Below, piece by piece: positions 43,589-51,882 of a stretch of 64,000 bases of DNA (the first letter of the stretch is position 1; every line of letters begins with the position of its first letter). Below the pieces are notes generated by a model that was given only the letters and a program-made list of their open reading frames with translations, was not told the origin of the DNA and made no database searches. Origin of the DNA: RGIG3002 sp964449325 (GTDB lineage: Bacteria; Bacillota; Clostridia; Lachnospirales; Lachnospiraceae); the NCBI GenBank assembly GCA_964449325.1, contig CAYUYJ010000002.1, positions 124,001 to 188,000 on the forward strand, read 5' to 3'. The position numbers were made by a program, and so were the translations under genes.

Positions 43589-45011
43589 GAAACCTGAGAA
43601 GACAGAAAAGAAAAAGAATCATGAGATTATGGCGGTTACTTATCTGTTTGTAATTGTCTTTTTGGGAATGATGGGGTATATCTGTCATTTTGCAGTTACT
43701 AACAGGCAGCAGTTAATAAATAACAGCTATAATGCAAGGCAGGGGATGCTGCTTGCCCAAAACAGACGCGGCTCTATTTATTCCAACGACGGAACTGTTT
43801 TGGCAGAGACGAAGACAAAGGAAGACGGAACAGAGACAAGAGTATACCCTTATGAAAATATTTTTGCTCATGCGGTTGGTTATTCAACCAACGGGAAAAT
43901 GGGTGTTGAGGCGTTGGGAAATTACTATCTGATTAATTCCAATGAACCTATTTCCCAAAAAGTATCGGATGATGTGGCAGGTACAAAATATGCCGGAGAC
44001 AGTGTATATACAACGCTGGATGTGGATTTGCAGCAGGTTGCATACAATGCACTGGGCGTTTATAAAGGGGCAGTTATCGTAACAGAACCGTCTACCGGAA
44101 AAATACTTGCTATGGTTTCCAAGCCTGATTTTGATCCGAACCGGATTGAAAGTATGTGGGATGAACTGGTTAATGATAAAGAAAGCAGTGTGTTGTTAAA
44201 CCGGGTGACACAGGGAATGTATCCGCCGGGGTCCACGTTTAAAATCGTGACAGCACTGGAATATATTCGGGAAAATCCGGACAGCTACAGCAGGTATCAA
44301 TATAGCTGCAGCGGCAGTTTTACAAGCGGAGAGGATCGTATCAACTGTTATCATGGCACAAGCCACGGAGCAGTAGATTTTGGGAAATCTTTTGCAAAAT
44401 CCTGTAATTCCTCTTTTGCCAATATTGGGTTATCGTTAAATAAAACTTCTTTCCAAAAGACGTTGGAGGATTTGTTATTCAATAAGGAACTGCCTATGAA
44501 GTCTACTTACAGTAAAAGTAAGGTAACGGTGGAAGAGGGGATGAGCAATGCAGATATGATGCAGGTTTCTATCGGACAGGGAACCACACAGATATCTCCG
44601 ATTCATCTGAATATGATTACCTGTGCAATTGCCAATAACGGAAAGCTGATGAAGCCTTATATTGTGGAACGGGTGGAAAATAGCGAGGGTAGTGTCATCA
44701 AGCAGTTTAATTCGTCTGCTTACGGCAATCTGATGACAGAAACAGAAGCACATATTTTGACGGAACTGATGGAAGAGGTAGTAAAAACAGGAACCGGAAA
44801 GAAACTTTCCGGGTTGGCTTATACTGCGGCAGGAAAAACCGGCTCGGCGGAATATAATACGGTAAAGGGTGACAGCCATGCATGGTTCACCGGTTTTGCT
44901 CCGGCGGAGAATCCGCAGATTTGTGTGACGATTATTGTGGAAGGAGCAGGAAGCGGGGGTGACTTTGCTGTGCCTGTAGCGAAAAGAATTTTTGATGCGT
45001 ATTTTGAATAG
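43473..45011 (+). CDS. Class B penicillin-binding protein (transpeptidase, PbpA/FtsI-like)
   Basis: The 512-residue protein has a Lys/Glu-rich cytoplasmic N terminus (1-50), one membrane helix (about 52-74) and a transpeptidase domain. The active-site Ser is in PPGSTFKIVT, the SxN motif in KSCNSSFANIG, and the KTG motif in AAGKTGSAEY. Class B PBPs cross-link glycan strands made by a SEDS partner, here the preceding gene. The GTG at 43473 follows GAGGTAAG and lies inside the upstream gene. If translation instead began at a later ATG (43551 or 43629) the long overlap would shrink, but the membrane helix would stay near the N terminus. Confidence 0.9.
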   Translation: MAKRDVKKFQEEILIDDLEYTKPVSRMTSTKKTAAKKNKKPEKTEKKKNHEIMAVTYLFVIVFLGMMGYICHFAVTNRQQLINNSYNARQGMLLAQNRRGSIYSNDGTVLAETKTKEDGTETRVYPYENIFAHAVGYSTNGKMGVEALGNYYLINSNEPISQKVSDDVAGTKYAGDSVYTTLDVDLQQVAYNALGVYKGAVIVTEPSTGKILAMVSKPDFDPNRIESMWDELVNDKESSVLLNRVTQGMYPPGSTFKIVTALEYIRENPDSYSRYQYSCSGSFTSGEDRINCYHGTSHGAVDFGKSFAKSCNSSFANIGLSLNKTSFQKTLEDLLFNKELPMKSTYSKSKVTVEEGMSNADMMQVSIGQGTTQISPIHLNMITCAIANNGKLMKPYIVERVENSEGSVIKQFNSSAYGNLMTETEAHILTELMEEVVKTGTGKKLSGLAYTAAGKTGSAEYNTVKGDSHAWFTGFAPAENPQICVTIIVEGAGSGGDFAVPVAKRIFDAYFE

Positions 45012-45045
45012 GGAATTTGAGATGGTTGAGATAGGAAACAAACAC

Positions 45046-45074
45046 TTGCCTAAATGCTCCAAATAGACTATACT
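45046..45074 (+). promoter_or_regulatory. Promoter for the Nudix gene
   Basis: TTGCCT (45046-45051), a 17-base spacer and TATACT (45069-45074) lie about 65 bases before the ATG. Confidence 0.6.
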
Positions 45075-45137
45075 AGATAACAGTATTTGTGTTGACACAC
45101 CAAGCCGGTATTTCGGCGCCATACAGGAGGAATTGCA

Positions 45138-45590
45138 ATGATAGAAGCAACAAGTTGTGGCGGTGTGGTTATATTTCGTGGCAAGATTCTTCTTTTGTAC
45201 AAAAATTACAAAAATAAATACGAAGGTTGGGTATTGCCGAAAGGAACCGTGGAGCAGGGTGAAGAGTATAAAGAAACAGCACTCCGGGAGGTTCTTGAGG
45301 AATCAGGAGCAAGGGCATCAATTATTAAGTATGTAGGCAAAAGCGAATACACATTTAATGTACCGGATGATACGGTCGAGAAGGAAGTACACTGGTATCT
45401 TATGATGGCGGACAGCTACTACAGCAAACCACAGCGCGAAGAGTACTTTGTAGATTCCGGCTTTTATAAATATCATGAAGCATATCATTTACTGAAATTT
45501 GCAAATGAAAAGCAGATATTGGAGAAAGCATATACAGAGTATCTTGAAATGAAAAAGAATAATTTGTGGGGAAATAAAAAATATTTCTAA
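45138..45590 (+). CDS. Nudix hydrolase
   Basis: The 150-residue protein has a complete Nudix box: the GTVEQGEEYKETALREVLEESGA segment at about 37-59 matches G-x5-E-x7-REUxEExGU. The N terminus SCGGVVIFRGKILLLYKNYKNKYEGWVLPKG is like bacterial diadenosine polyphosphate hydrolases. It should cleave a nucleoside diphosphate linked to another group in the cytosol; the exact substrate is not evident. It is monocistronic between its own promoter and a terminator. Confidence 0.92.
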   Translation: MIEATSCGGVVIFRGKILLLYKNYKNKYEGWVLPKGTVEQGEEYKETALREVLEESGARASIIKYVGKSEYTFNVPDDTVEKEVHWYLMMADSYYSKPQREEYFVDSGFYKYHEAYHLLKFANEKQILEKAYTEYLEMKKNNLWGNKKYF

Positions 45591-45597
45591 GCAGAAG

Positions 45598-45638
45598 AAA
45601 GGTATCCTTTACGCGTAAGCGGTGAGGATACCTTTTTT
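45598..45638. terminator. Terminator between convergent Nudix and HD-GYP-like genes
   Basis: AAAGGTATCC and GGATACCTTT pair around an 18-base loop and are followed by a T run on the plus strand. The minus strand has AAAGG pairing but a weaker T tract. Confidence 0.8.
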
Positions 45639-45639
45639 C

Positions 45640-46695
45640 CTACAAAATTGCCTGTATAGTTAAGTCCGTTTCTTTGCTTAAATCAATCAGTTCTTTTCCA
45701 TAATAAAGATAGGGTCTGGAAAGGGCAAAGGAATTAATCATTTCAATACGACATTTCCTTCCATCATTTAGCAGTGCGGTGTAGCCAACCTGTGATTCGG
45801 CAACTTTGGTCAGAATCGGGATGATAAATTCCAAATCGTATTTTACAAAGCCCTGTTTTTCAAAGTTTTCAATAATCTGATAAGGATTCAGGGATTGTCT
45901 GTAAGTTCGGGGTGAAGTCATTGCCTCGTAGGAGTCAATAATGGCAATATACTTTGCAAAACGGTCAATCTGTTTTCCTTTCAGTTTGGAAGGATAACCG
46001 GTACCGTCATTTCTTTCATGATGCATCAGGGTTGCGTTTAAAATATGCTGGTTCAAATTCATATCCTTTAATAAATCAAAACCGAGCAGAGTGTGAGTTT
46101 TAATCTGTTCAAATTCAACATCGGAAAGCTTCTCCGATTTCCAGATTAATTCCTGAGGAAGCTTCAATTTCCCAATATCATAAAAGAAGGCAGATTGAAT
46201 TAAAATTTCCAAATCCTCAGGGGATAAATTGCACCATTTTCCAAATACACCTGCAATTAGTGCAGAATTCAGACAGTGTGCATGTGTAAGATTGTCCTCA
46301 CTGGGAAGCATATTATAGAGAAAGTCCAATAATTTCTCGCCGGAGGGTGCTGACGAGGAGATAGCATGATGAATCCCCATCAGAGTACGCAGACTGACAG
46401 GAGTCCCCTGTTCTGCAAAGCCGGTCATAATATTTTTATATATCGGCATGTATTTATTATATACCTGTACAAAATTTTTGAAATCATCAGAAACCCGTAC
46501 TTTTTCATAATGTGTTGATGCCAGGTCAATCGCTTCCTTGATGGTAACACACATAATGGAATGACGGGACAGTTTGGCAATATCACTTTCGGAAAGAACG
46601 GTATCGACAGGGAGAATCAGCTCATTTTTGTAGCTGTAAATATCTTCTCCAAGAACCATTCCGGGGGTAAGAGACATTCTGGCAACTGATTTCAT
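45640..46695 (-). CDS. HD-GYP-like protein with altered HD motif
   Basis: The 351-residue protein has a beta-rich N-terminal region and an HD-GYP domain from about 125 to 290. HHERNDGTGYP at about 225-235 is the full GYP motif, and HTLLGFDLL and HAHCLNSALIAG carry other metal-type histidines. The core HD is normally HDIGK; here it reads FYDIGKLKLP, with Tyr 172 replacing the histidine. HD-GYP enzymes degrade cyclic di-GMP. Loss of a metal ligand would weaken or abolish catalysis, so this may be a sensor or a variant enzyme. A GGAGG site lies before the ATG. It is monocistronic. Confidence 0.88.
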   Translation of the reverse strand: MKSVARMSLTPGMVLGEDIYSYKNELILPVDTVLSESDIAKLSRHSIMCVTIKEAIDLASTHYEKVRVSDDFKNFVQVYNKYMPIYKNIMTGFAEQGTPVSLRTLMGIHHAISSSAPSGEKLLDFLYNMLPSEDNLTHAHCLNSALIAGVFGKWCNLSPEDLEILIQSAFFYDIGKLKLPQELIWKSEKLSDVEFEQIKTHTLLGFDLLKDMNLNQHILNATLMHHERNDGTGYPSKLKGKQIDRFAKYIAIIDSYEAMTSPRTYRQSLNPYQIIENFEKQGFVKYDLEFIIPILTKVAESQVGYTALLNDGRKCRIEMINSFALSRPYLYYGKELIDLSKETDLTIQAIL

Positions 46696-46814
46696 GGGAA
46701 ATCCTCCTTCAAACGAAACTCATTTACAGTAAGTATAACACATACGAAGTGAATTGATAACACAATTTCGACAAGAAACGACAAAAAATGTTAAAGAAGA
46801 AGTCTTTTTATGTC

Positions 46815-46843
46815 TCCACATAGGAAAGGAAACGTGTTATACT
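46815..46843 (+). promoter_or_regulatory. Promoter upstream of the 46862 gene
   Basis: TCCACA (46815-46820), a 17-base spacer ending TGT and TATACT (46838-46843) form an extended -10 promoter. Confidence 0.5.
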
Positions 46844-46861
46844 GATGTCGGGTGGCTAAAT

Positions 46862-47170
46862 ATGAAATTTTATAAATATTTATATGTTGGTGAAACAATT
46901 AAAGACGTAAAAAAAGTAAAAAGAAAGTTGATAACCGGAGCAGGACAGCTTGGAATCTATGTTATTACCCTATGCAGAGGCAGAGACCAGTTGGAAATTT
47001 ATCATTGTGCCCTTTTACAGCAAAGGTATTACCGGAAAAATCCTCCTTTTATTATCGGGATAGCGGGGGGATATGAAGAGGCTGTGGAAATTGTACGAAG
47101 GATAGCCGAAGAAACTTATACAAGCAACGGAAACTGTGATTTGAAAAAATATATAATGGATAGAAAATGA
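46862..47170 (+). CDS. Conserved small hypothetical protein
   Basis: The 102-residue product is soluble, with a basic N-terminal half (DVKKVKRKLITGAGQLGIYVITL) and a C-terminal helix after FIIGIAGGYEEAVEIVRRI. I recognise no domain. ATG 46862 follows GGGTGG; 36 residues upstream in frame overlap the promoter and are rejected. It is seven bases upstream of a DUF2953 gene and a gerW gene, so it is probably co-transcribed with spore-related genes. Function unknown. Confidence 0.7.
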   Translation: MKFYKYLYVGETIKDVKKVKRKLITGAGQLGIYVITLCRGRDQLEIYHCALLQQRYYRKNPPFIIGIAGGYEEAVEIVRRIAEETYTSNGNCDLKKYIMDRK

Positions 47171-47177
47171 GGGAGTT

Positions 47178-48137
47178 ATGCTACACATACTTTTGACAAT
47201 ATTAAAAATCATAGGAATTCTGCTGTTAGGAATACTGGCACTTCTGTTGGTGTGTATCGGAGTTGTTTTGTTTGTGCCGGTACGTTATCGGGCTGAGGGA
47301 GAGAAGCAGACCGACAGCTATTTTGTAAAAGCAGAGGTTTACTGGCTGTTCCGTTTGTTTCGGGCAAAAGCGGTTTATCCAAAGCCCGGACGGGTTCTGG
47401 TGAAGGTTTTGTGGTTTACATTATATGATTCCGAGGCAGAAGAAAAGCCTGAAAAAGAAAAAAAACAAAAAAAGAAACGAAAACCGCATAAGCAGAAGAG
47501 ACAGAAAGAGGAGAAGAAATCAACAGAACAGTGCAAAAGCCCGGAAAGGGAAAATAGCCGGAATGTTGCAGAGGAAACAGCTTTAGATGAAAAGACGATA
47601 GAAGAAAAGAGTACAGAAGAAAAGGCTGTTGAAGAAACGAAGCAGTCCGGAGAGGAGCAAGGACGTGTCGGGCGTTTTTTTGCAAAATGCAAGGAATTAT
47701 TGCAGAAGACTCTCCGTTTTCTGAAAAATATACAGTACACAATCTGCAGGGTTTATGATAAAATAAAAGAAATTTGGGCTAATATTCAATATTACGCGGA
47801 GGTTTTTGAAGAAGAAGAGACAAAGAATGCTTTCGCGCTGTGCAGACAACAGTTATCAAAAATATGGAAAAATATTCGCCCGAAGAGGTTTGAGGTCAAA
47901 ATGCGGATCGGAACCGGTGAGCCGGATACTACCGGTTATGTTCTTGCGCTTCACGGAATGATGTATCCACTGGTTGGGAATAATATATTTATCGAACCGG
48001 ATTTTGAAAATCAGGTATTTGAGGGAAGCTTTTTCGTGAAAGGAAGAGTAACGCTGTTTGTATTGCTGTATGTGGCAGTAAAATTATATTTTGATGAAAA
48101 TATCAGATACTTTTTAAAAAGGTTTAAAAAGGTTTAA
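47178..48137 (+). CDS. DUF2953 domain-containing protein
   Basis: The 319-residue protein has an N-terminal membrane helix (about 8-32), a lysine/glutamate-rich low-complexity middle (about 90-165) and a C-terminal DUF2953 region with FEVKMRIGTGEPDTTGYVLALHGM and EPDFENQVFEGSFFVKGRVTL. In Bacillus and Clostridia, DUF2953 genes sit next to ytfJ/gerW and are linked to sporulation, though their role is not known. The same pairing is seen here, with gerW 17 bases downstream. GAGGGAG precedes the ATG. Confidence 0.82.
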   Translation: MLHILLTILKIIGILLLGILALLLVCIGVVLFVPVRYRAEGEKQTDSYFVKAEVYWLFRLFRAKAVYPKPGRVLVKVLWFTLYDSEAEEKPEKEKKQKKKRKPHKQKRQKEEKKSTEQCKSPERENSRNVAEETALDEKTIEEKSTEEKAVEETKQSGEEQGRVGRFFAKCKELLQKTLRFLKNIQYTICRVYDKIKEIWANIQYYAEVFEEEETKNAFALCRQQLSKIWKNIRPKRFEVKMRIGTGEPDTTGYVLALHGMMYPLVGNNIFIEPDFENQVFEGSFFVKGRVTLFVLLYVAVKLYFDENIRYFLKRFKKV

Positions 48138-48154
48138 AAAGGGAGGAATAGCAG

Positions 48155-48553
48155 ATGGCAGATAATAACTTTACAGGAGTTGTAGAAGCTTTATTAAAGG
48201 GTATGGATTCAGTTTTATCCACGAAGACGGTAGTCGGAGAGGCAACGCAGGTAGGAGATACGATTATTTTGCCTTTAGTGGACGTTACATTCGGTGTGGG
48301 AGCAGGTGCAAGCGCCAATGATAAGAAGAACGGCGGTGGAGGCGGTATCGGTGGAAAGATGACGCCCAGTGCAGTTCTGGTCATTAAGAATGGCTCTACA
48401 AAGCTTGTAAATATTAAAAATCAGGATACGGTTACGAAGGTACTTGATATGATTCCGGATTTGGTAGATAAATTTACGACACCGAAGGAAGAAATGCCGG
48501 AGGATAAAGAAGTTGTAGATATTGCTTTTCCGGAAAAAAAGGAAGAAGAGTAA
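48155..48553 (+). CDS. GerW family sporulation protein (YtfJ-like)
   Basis: The 132-residue protein has the GerW signature: VVGEATQVGDTIILPLVDVTFGVGAG, then a glycine-rich loop GGGGGIGGKMTPSAVLVI. In Bacillus subtilis GerW is needed for normal spore germination. Its presence argues that the lineage forms, or once formed, spores. AAAGGGAGG lies before the ATG. The acidic C-terminal tail is common in the family. Confidence 0.92.
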   Translation: MADNNFTGVVEALLKGMDSVLSTKTVVGEATQVGDTIILPLVDVTFGVGAGASANDKKNGGGGGIGGKMTPSAVLVIKNGSTKLVNIKNQDTVTKVLDMIPDLVDKFTTPKEEMPEDKEVVDIAFPEKKEEE

Positions 48554-48615
48554 CTTATTCTACAGGGAAAGCATACTATAGAGTAAGAAAAGTATGATAG
48601 GAAGCGGCTGTAAAA

Positions 48616-48774
48616 ATGCGGAGAAAAGATTATTTGAAAAAGGCGGCGGGAATAGCAGCATTTCTTATTGCGTTAGGCATGCTTCTTATGCTTTTTATCT
48701 CGAATAGGCTTTTAGGAATCATTATCATTGGTTTGTTGGTGTTTGTCGGGTATAGTTGTTATGGAAAGTTTTAA
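48616..48774 (+). CDS. Small two-helix membrane protein
   Basis: ATG at 48616, eight or so bases after GGAAGCGG, opens a 52-residue frame ending TAA at 48774. A basic N terminus (RRKDYLKKAAG) is followed by two hydrophobic segments at about 11-28 and 32-48. The stop overlaps the start of the J-domain gene by 14 bases, which supports coupled translation. No family is recognised. It lies in the same direction as gerW and is likely part of that transcript. Confidence 0.6.
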   Translation: MRRKDYLKKAAGIAAFLIALGMLLMLFISNRLLGIIIIGLLVFVGYSCYGKF

Positions 48775-49243
48775 GAGAGAATCCGAAATGGAGTGTCTTT
48801 CGGAGGAAGAACTGAAAAGATTTAAGCATTGGCTCTTTGAGGAGAATGTGAGAATCAGTGCGGAGCGGAAGGAAATTAAAGATACACAGGAACGTATAAA
48901 GAGAGAGAGTCAGCTGTTTGATAAAAAGATGCAGATTCTTCAAGACGGCTTTCAAAAACTGGATATTGACAGAAAAAAGCTGGAAAAAGAAAAACGTCGT
49001 TTCCGCCTGGAAAGAGAATATTATGAGGAAGACCGTTTCCTGTACGATGATAGTAAAGAGGTAACGGCGCAGCAACTCTTTTGCGGAGTAAATAACCGGC
49101 TTACTCTAAAAAAACGCTACAAGGATTTAATCAAAATCTATCACCCTGACAATCTGGCGGGAAATCATGAAATGGTACTGATGATTAATAAAGAATATGA
49201 GCGGTTAAAGCAGCAGCTTGAACAGCAGTGGAAAATAGAATAA
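48761..49243 (+). CDS. J-domain protein with N-terminal coiled coil
   Basis: The 160-residue protein has a charged coiled coil (about 10-90) and a C-terminal J-domain (about 105-155). KKRYKDLIKIYHPDN contains the HPD motif that stimulates Hsp70 ATPase. This layout, with the J-domain at the end, is unlike DnaJ and suggests a specialised DnaK partner. I start it at ATG 48761, which overlaps the small membrane gene by 14 bases; ATG 48788 is an alternative. Client unknown. Confidence 0.82.
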   Translation: MESFKRESEMECLSEEELKRFKHWLFEENVRISAERKEIKDTQERIKRESQLFDKKMQILQDGFQKLDIDRKKLEKEKRRFRLEREYYEEDRFLYDDSKEVTAQQLFCGVNNRLTLKKRYKDLIKIYHPDNLAGNHEMVLMINKEYERLKQQLEQQWKIE

Positions 49244-49257
49244 GGAAGACAGAAAAT

Positions 49258-49300
49258 AAATAAGGTGCATTTCCTTTTAAGGAGATACACCTTATTTATT
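49258..49300. terminator. Terminator between J-domain gene and rpmB
   Basis: AAATAAGGTG and CACCTTATTT pair, with an inner TCCTT/AAGGA stem, between two convergent genes. T runs are short, but the stem is long. Confidence 0.75.
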
Positions 49301-49325
49301 ATATTTGCCCGACATAAGCAAATTC

Positions 49326-49511
49326 TTATGCTCTTTCAACTTTTCCGGATTTTAAGCAACTTGTGCATACATGCATTTTTCTTGCAGCTCCGTTTACTTT
49401 ACATTTCACGCTTTTCACGTTGGAGTTCCAAATTCTGTTGGATCTTCTATGAGAATGGCTTACGTTATTTCCGAAATGAACGCCTTTACCACAAATATCA
49501 CATTTAGCCAT
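49326..49511 (-). CDS. rpmB: 50S ribosomal protein L28
   Basis: The 61-residue protein reads AKCDICGKGVHFGNNVSHSH at its N terminus and ends with VCTSCLKSGKVERA. The two CxxC pairs form a zinc site, so it is the zinc-binding form of L28. AGGAGGTG lies six bases before the ATG. In Clostridia rpmB is regularly next to asp23, fakA and recG, transcribed divergently, as here. Confidence 0.97.
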   Translation of the reverse strand: MAKCDICGKGVHFGNNVSHSHRRSNRIWNSNVKSVKCKVNGAARKMHVCTSCLKSGKVERA

Positions 49512-49707
49512 CTTTACACCTCCTAAACAACATACATTTGTATGATAATATTCTTCAAAAGTCAGCCTTTTTGACTCACAACATTTGTATAATAACAGAA
49601 ACGAAAGCATATTGCAAGTAAAAAAAGTTGTAAATTGGTAATTTTCTTGTTTCATTTTTATCGTAAAGCGGTTATAATACAACATATATGCTTTAAGGAG
49701 GTTCGGT

Positions 49708-50070
49708 ATGAAAGGTTCTTCAATGAATACACATATGGGAAATATAGTTATCGAAAATGAAGTCATTGCCCAATATGCAGGAAGTGTGGCTACGGAATGC
49801 TTCGGAATTGTGGGAATGGCAGGTGTAAATGTAAAAGACGGACTTGTACGTCTTTTGAAGATGGATAGCATGACAAGAGGCATAACAGTTTCGTTAAACA
49901 GTAATCATAAGCTTACGCTGGATTTTCATGTTATCGTATCCTATGGAGTAAGTATCAGTGCGGTTGCGGAAAATTTAGTCAGCAGTGTGAAATATAAAGT
50001 AGAAGAATTTACCGGTATTGAAATAGAAAAAATCAACATCTACGTTGAAGGTGTTAGAGTGATTGATTAA
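49708..50070 (+). CDS. Asp23/Gls24 family envelope stress response protein
   Basis: The 120-residue protein belongs to the Asp23 (YloU-like) family: GNIVIENEVIAQYAGSVATECFGIVGMAG and TGIEIEKINIYVEGVRV are standard. Members are linked to envelope stress or fatty acid metabolism and commonly precede fakA, as here. AGGAGG precedes the ATG and TATAAT at 49673-49678 may be its -10 box. Confidence 0.92.
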   Translation: MKGSSMNTHMGNIVIENEVIAQYAGSVATECFGIVGMAGVNVKDGLVRLLKMDSMTRGITVSLNSNHKLTLDFHVIVSYGVSISAVAENLVSSVKYKVEEFTGIEIEKINIYVEGVRVID

Positions 50071-50086
50071 TTAAGGAGGATTTGTT

Positions 50087-51751
50087 GTGGCTTTGAATAC
50101 AATCGACGCTAAGATGCTTTCTAAGATGTTCTTAGCTGGTGCGAAAAATTTAGAGAGTAAAAAGGAATGGATTAATGAATTGAATGTTTTTCCGGTTCCT
50201 GACGGAGATACCGGAACGAACATGACCATGACGATTATGTCTGCGGCAAAGGAAGTCAGTGCCTTGCCGGAGAATGCAGAAATAGAAGCAATTTGCAAGG
50301 CGATTTCCTCGGGTTCCCTGCGTGGTGCAAGAGGAAACTCAGGGGTTATTCTTTCCCAGCTTTTCAGAGGCTTTACAAAAGGAATCAGAGAGCAGGATGC
50401 GATTACGGTTCCGGTTCTTGCCGATGCTTTTGAAAGAGCGGTGGAAACAGCGTATAAGGCTGTTATGAAACCGAAGGAAGGTACAATTTTGACCGTGGCA
50501 AAAGGCGGTGCAGACAAAGCAAAGGAGCTTGCAGAAGAGGGTGTAGAGGATTTGGACACCTTTTTTGATGGAATAATTAAGCATGCCGAGTATGTGCTCA
50601 GTCAGACACCGGAGATGCTTCCCGTGTTAAAACAGGCAGGTGTTGTGGATTCCGGCGGACAGGGACTTGTACAGGTATTAAAGGGAGCATATGACGGATT
50701 CCTTGGAAAAGAACTGGATTTGACAATTCCCGACATGAAACCGGCAGCTTCTGTATTATCTGTGAATCGTGAAGCACAGGAGCAGGCAGACATTAAATTC
50801 GGATATTGTACGGAATTTATTATTCTACTGTCCAGGACTTTTAATATCAAGCATGAAATGGATTTCAAAGCATATCTGGAATCTATCGGTGATTCGATAG
50901 TGGTAGTGGCGGATGATGATGTGGTAAAGGTACATGTACATACCAATGATCCCGGACTTGCAATCCAAAAGGCATTGAAGTATGGTGCTTTATCCAATAT
51001 GAAAATTGATAATATGCGTTTGGAACATCAGGAAAAATTGTTCAAGATGTCCGAAAAAGAAAATGCGGCAAAGGAAGCAGAAGAGGAACGCAAAGAGGTA
51101 GGCTTCATCGCAGTTTCCGTTGGCGACGGAATTAACGAAATCTTCAAAGGACTTGGGGTAGACCATATTATCGAAGGTGGGCAGACCATGAATCCGAGTA
51201 CGGAGGATATGCTCAACGCCATAGAGAAAGTAAATGCAGATGCGGTTTATATTTTGCCAAACAATAAAAATATTATCTTGGCAGCGAATCAGGCGCAGTC
51301 TTTGGTAGAGGATAAAAGGGTAATCGTGATTCCTACCAAAACAGTGCCGCAGGGAATTACGGCAGTAATCAATTATGTGCCGGATTTAAGTCCGGAGGAA
51401 AATGCAGATTCCATGAAAGAAGAAATCGGCAATGTGAAGACCGGACAGGTAACCTATGCGGTACGTGATACGATGATTGACGATAAGGAAATCAGACAGG
51501 GTGACTTTATGGGAATCGGTGATGCCGGGATTCTTTCCGTAGGAACGGATATGGAAGAAGTTACACTGAAAATGGTGGAAGAAATGATGAATGAGGACGC
51601 AGAATTAGTCAGCGTTTATTATGGAGCAGAGGTGGAAGAAGCAGATGCGGAGAAACTGAAGGAAAAAATTGAACAGTTAAATCCGGGCTGCGATGTAGAG
51701 CTTCAATATGGCGGACAGCCGATTTATTATTATATTGTTTCGGTAGAGTAG
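50087..51751 (+). CDS. fakA: DAK2 domain fatty acid kinase subunit (FakA/YloV-like)
   Basis: The 554-residue protein has an N-terminal DhaL/DAK2 domain (about 10-200) with the ATP/Mg site NVFPVPDGDTGTNMTMT and GARGNSGVILSQLFRG, and a C-terminal DegV-like domain. FakA phosphorylates exogenous fatty acids bound to FakB (DegV) proteins for phospholipid synthesis. A DegV gene lies two genes downstream, which supports this role. The start is GTG at 50087 after AAGGAGGATT. Order asp23-fakA-recG is conserved in Clostridia. Confidence 0.93.
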   Translation: MALNTIDAKMLSKMFLAGAKNLESKKEWINELNVFPVPDGDTGTNMTMTIMSAAKEVSALPENAEIEAICKAISSGSLRGARGNSGVILSQLFRGFTKGIREQDAITVPVLADAFERAVETAYKAVMKPKEGTILTVAKGGADKAKELAEEGVEDLDTFFDGIIKHAEYVLSQTPEMLPVLKQAGVVDSGGQGLVQVLKGAYDGFLGKELDLTIPDMKPAASVLSVNREAQEQADIKFGYCTEFIILLSRTFNIKHEMDFKAYLESIGDSIVVVADDDVVKVHVHTNDPGLAIQKALKYGALSNMKIDNMRLEHQEKLFKMSEKENAAKEAEEERKEVGFIAVSVGDGINEIFKGLGVDHIIEGGQTMNPSTEDMLNAIEKVNADAVYILPNNKNIILAANQAQSLVEDKRVIVIPTKTVPQGITAVINYVPDLSPEENADSMKEEIGNVKTGQVTYAVRDTMIDDKEIRQGDFMGIGDAGILSVGTDMEEVTLKMVEEMMNEDAELVSVYYGAEVEEADAEKLKEKIEQLNPGCDVELQYGGQPIYYYIVSVE

Positions 51752-51785
51752 AGACTGCGGCTGGAAAGAAAAGAATTGTTTTAAG

Positions 51786-51824
51786 AAAAGCGGGGTAAGA
51801 TTTGTATGCCCCGCTTTTGGTTTC
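51786..51824 (+). terminator. Terminator after fakA
   Basis: AAAAGCGGGG and CCCCGCTTTT pair around a 13-base loop, then GGTTT. The stem is strong but the T tract is inside it, so partial read-through into recG is possible. Confidence 0.8.
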
Positions 51825-51882
51825 GGACGGGAATTGCTATAGACGGTAATGACTGCAGACGGCAGAACACGGAGGTGTTGTC

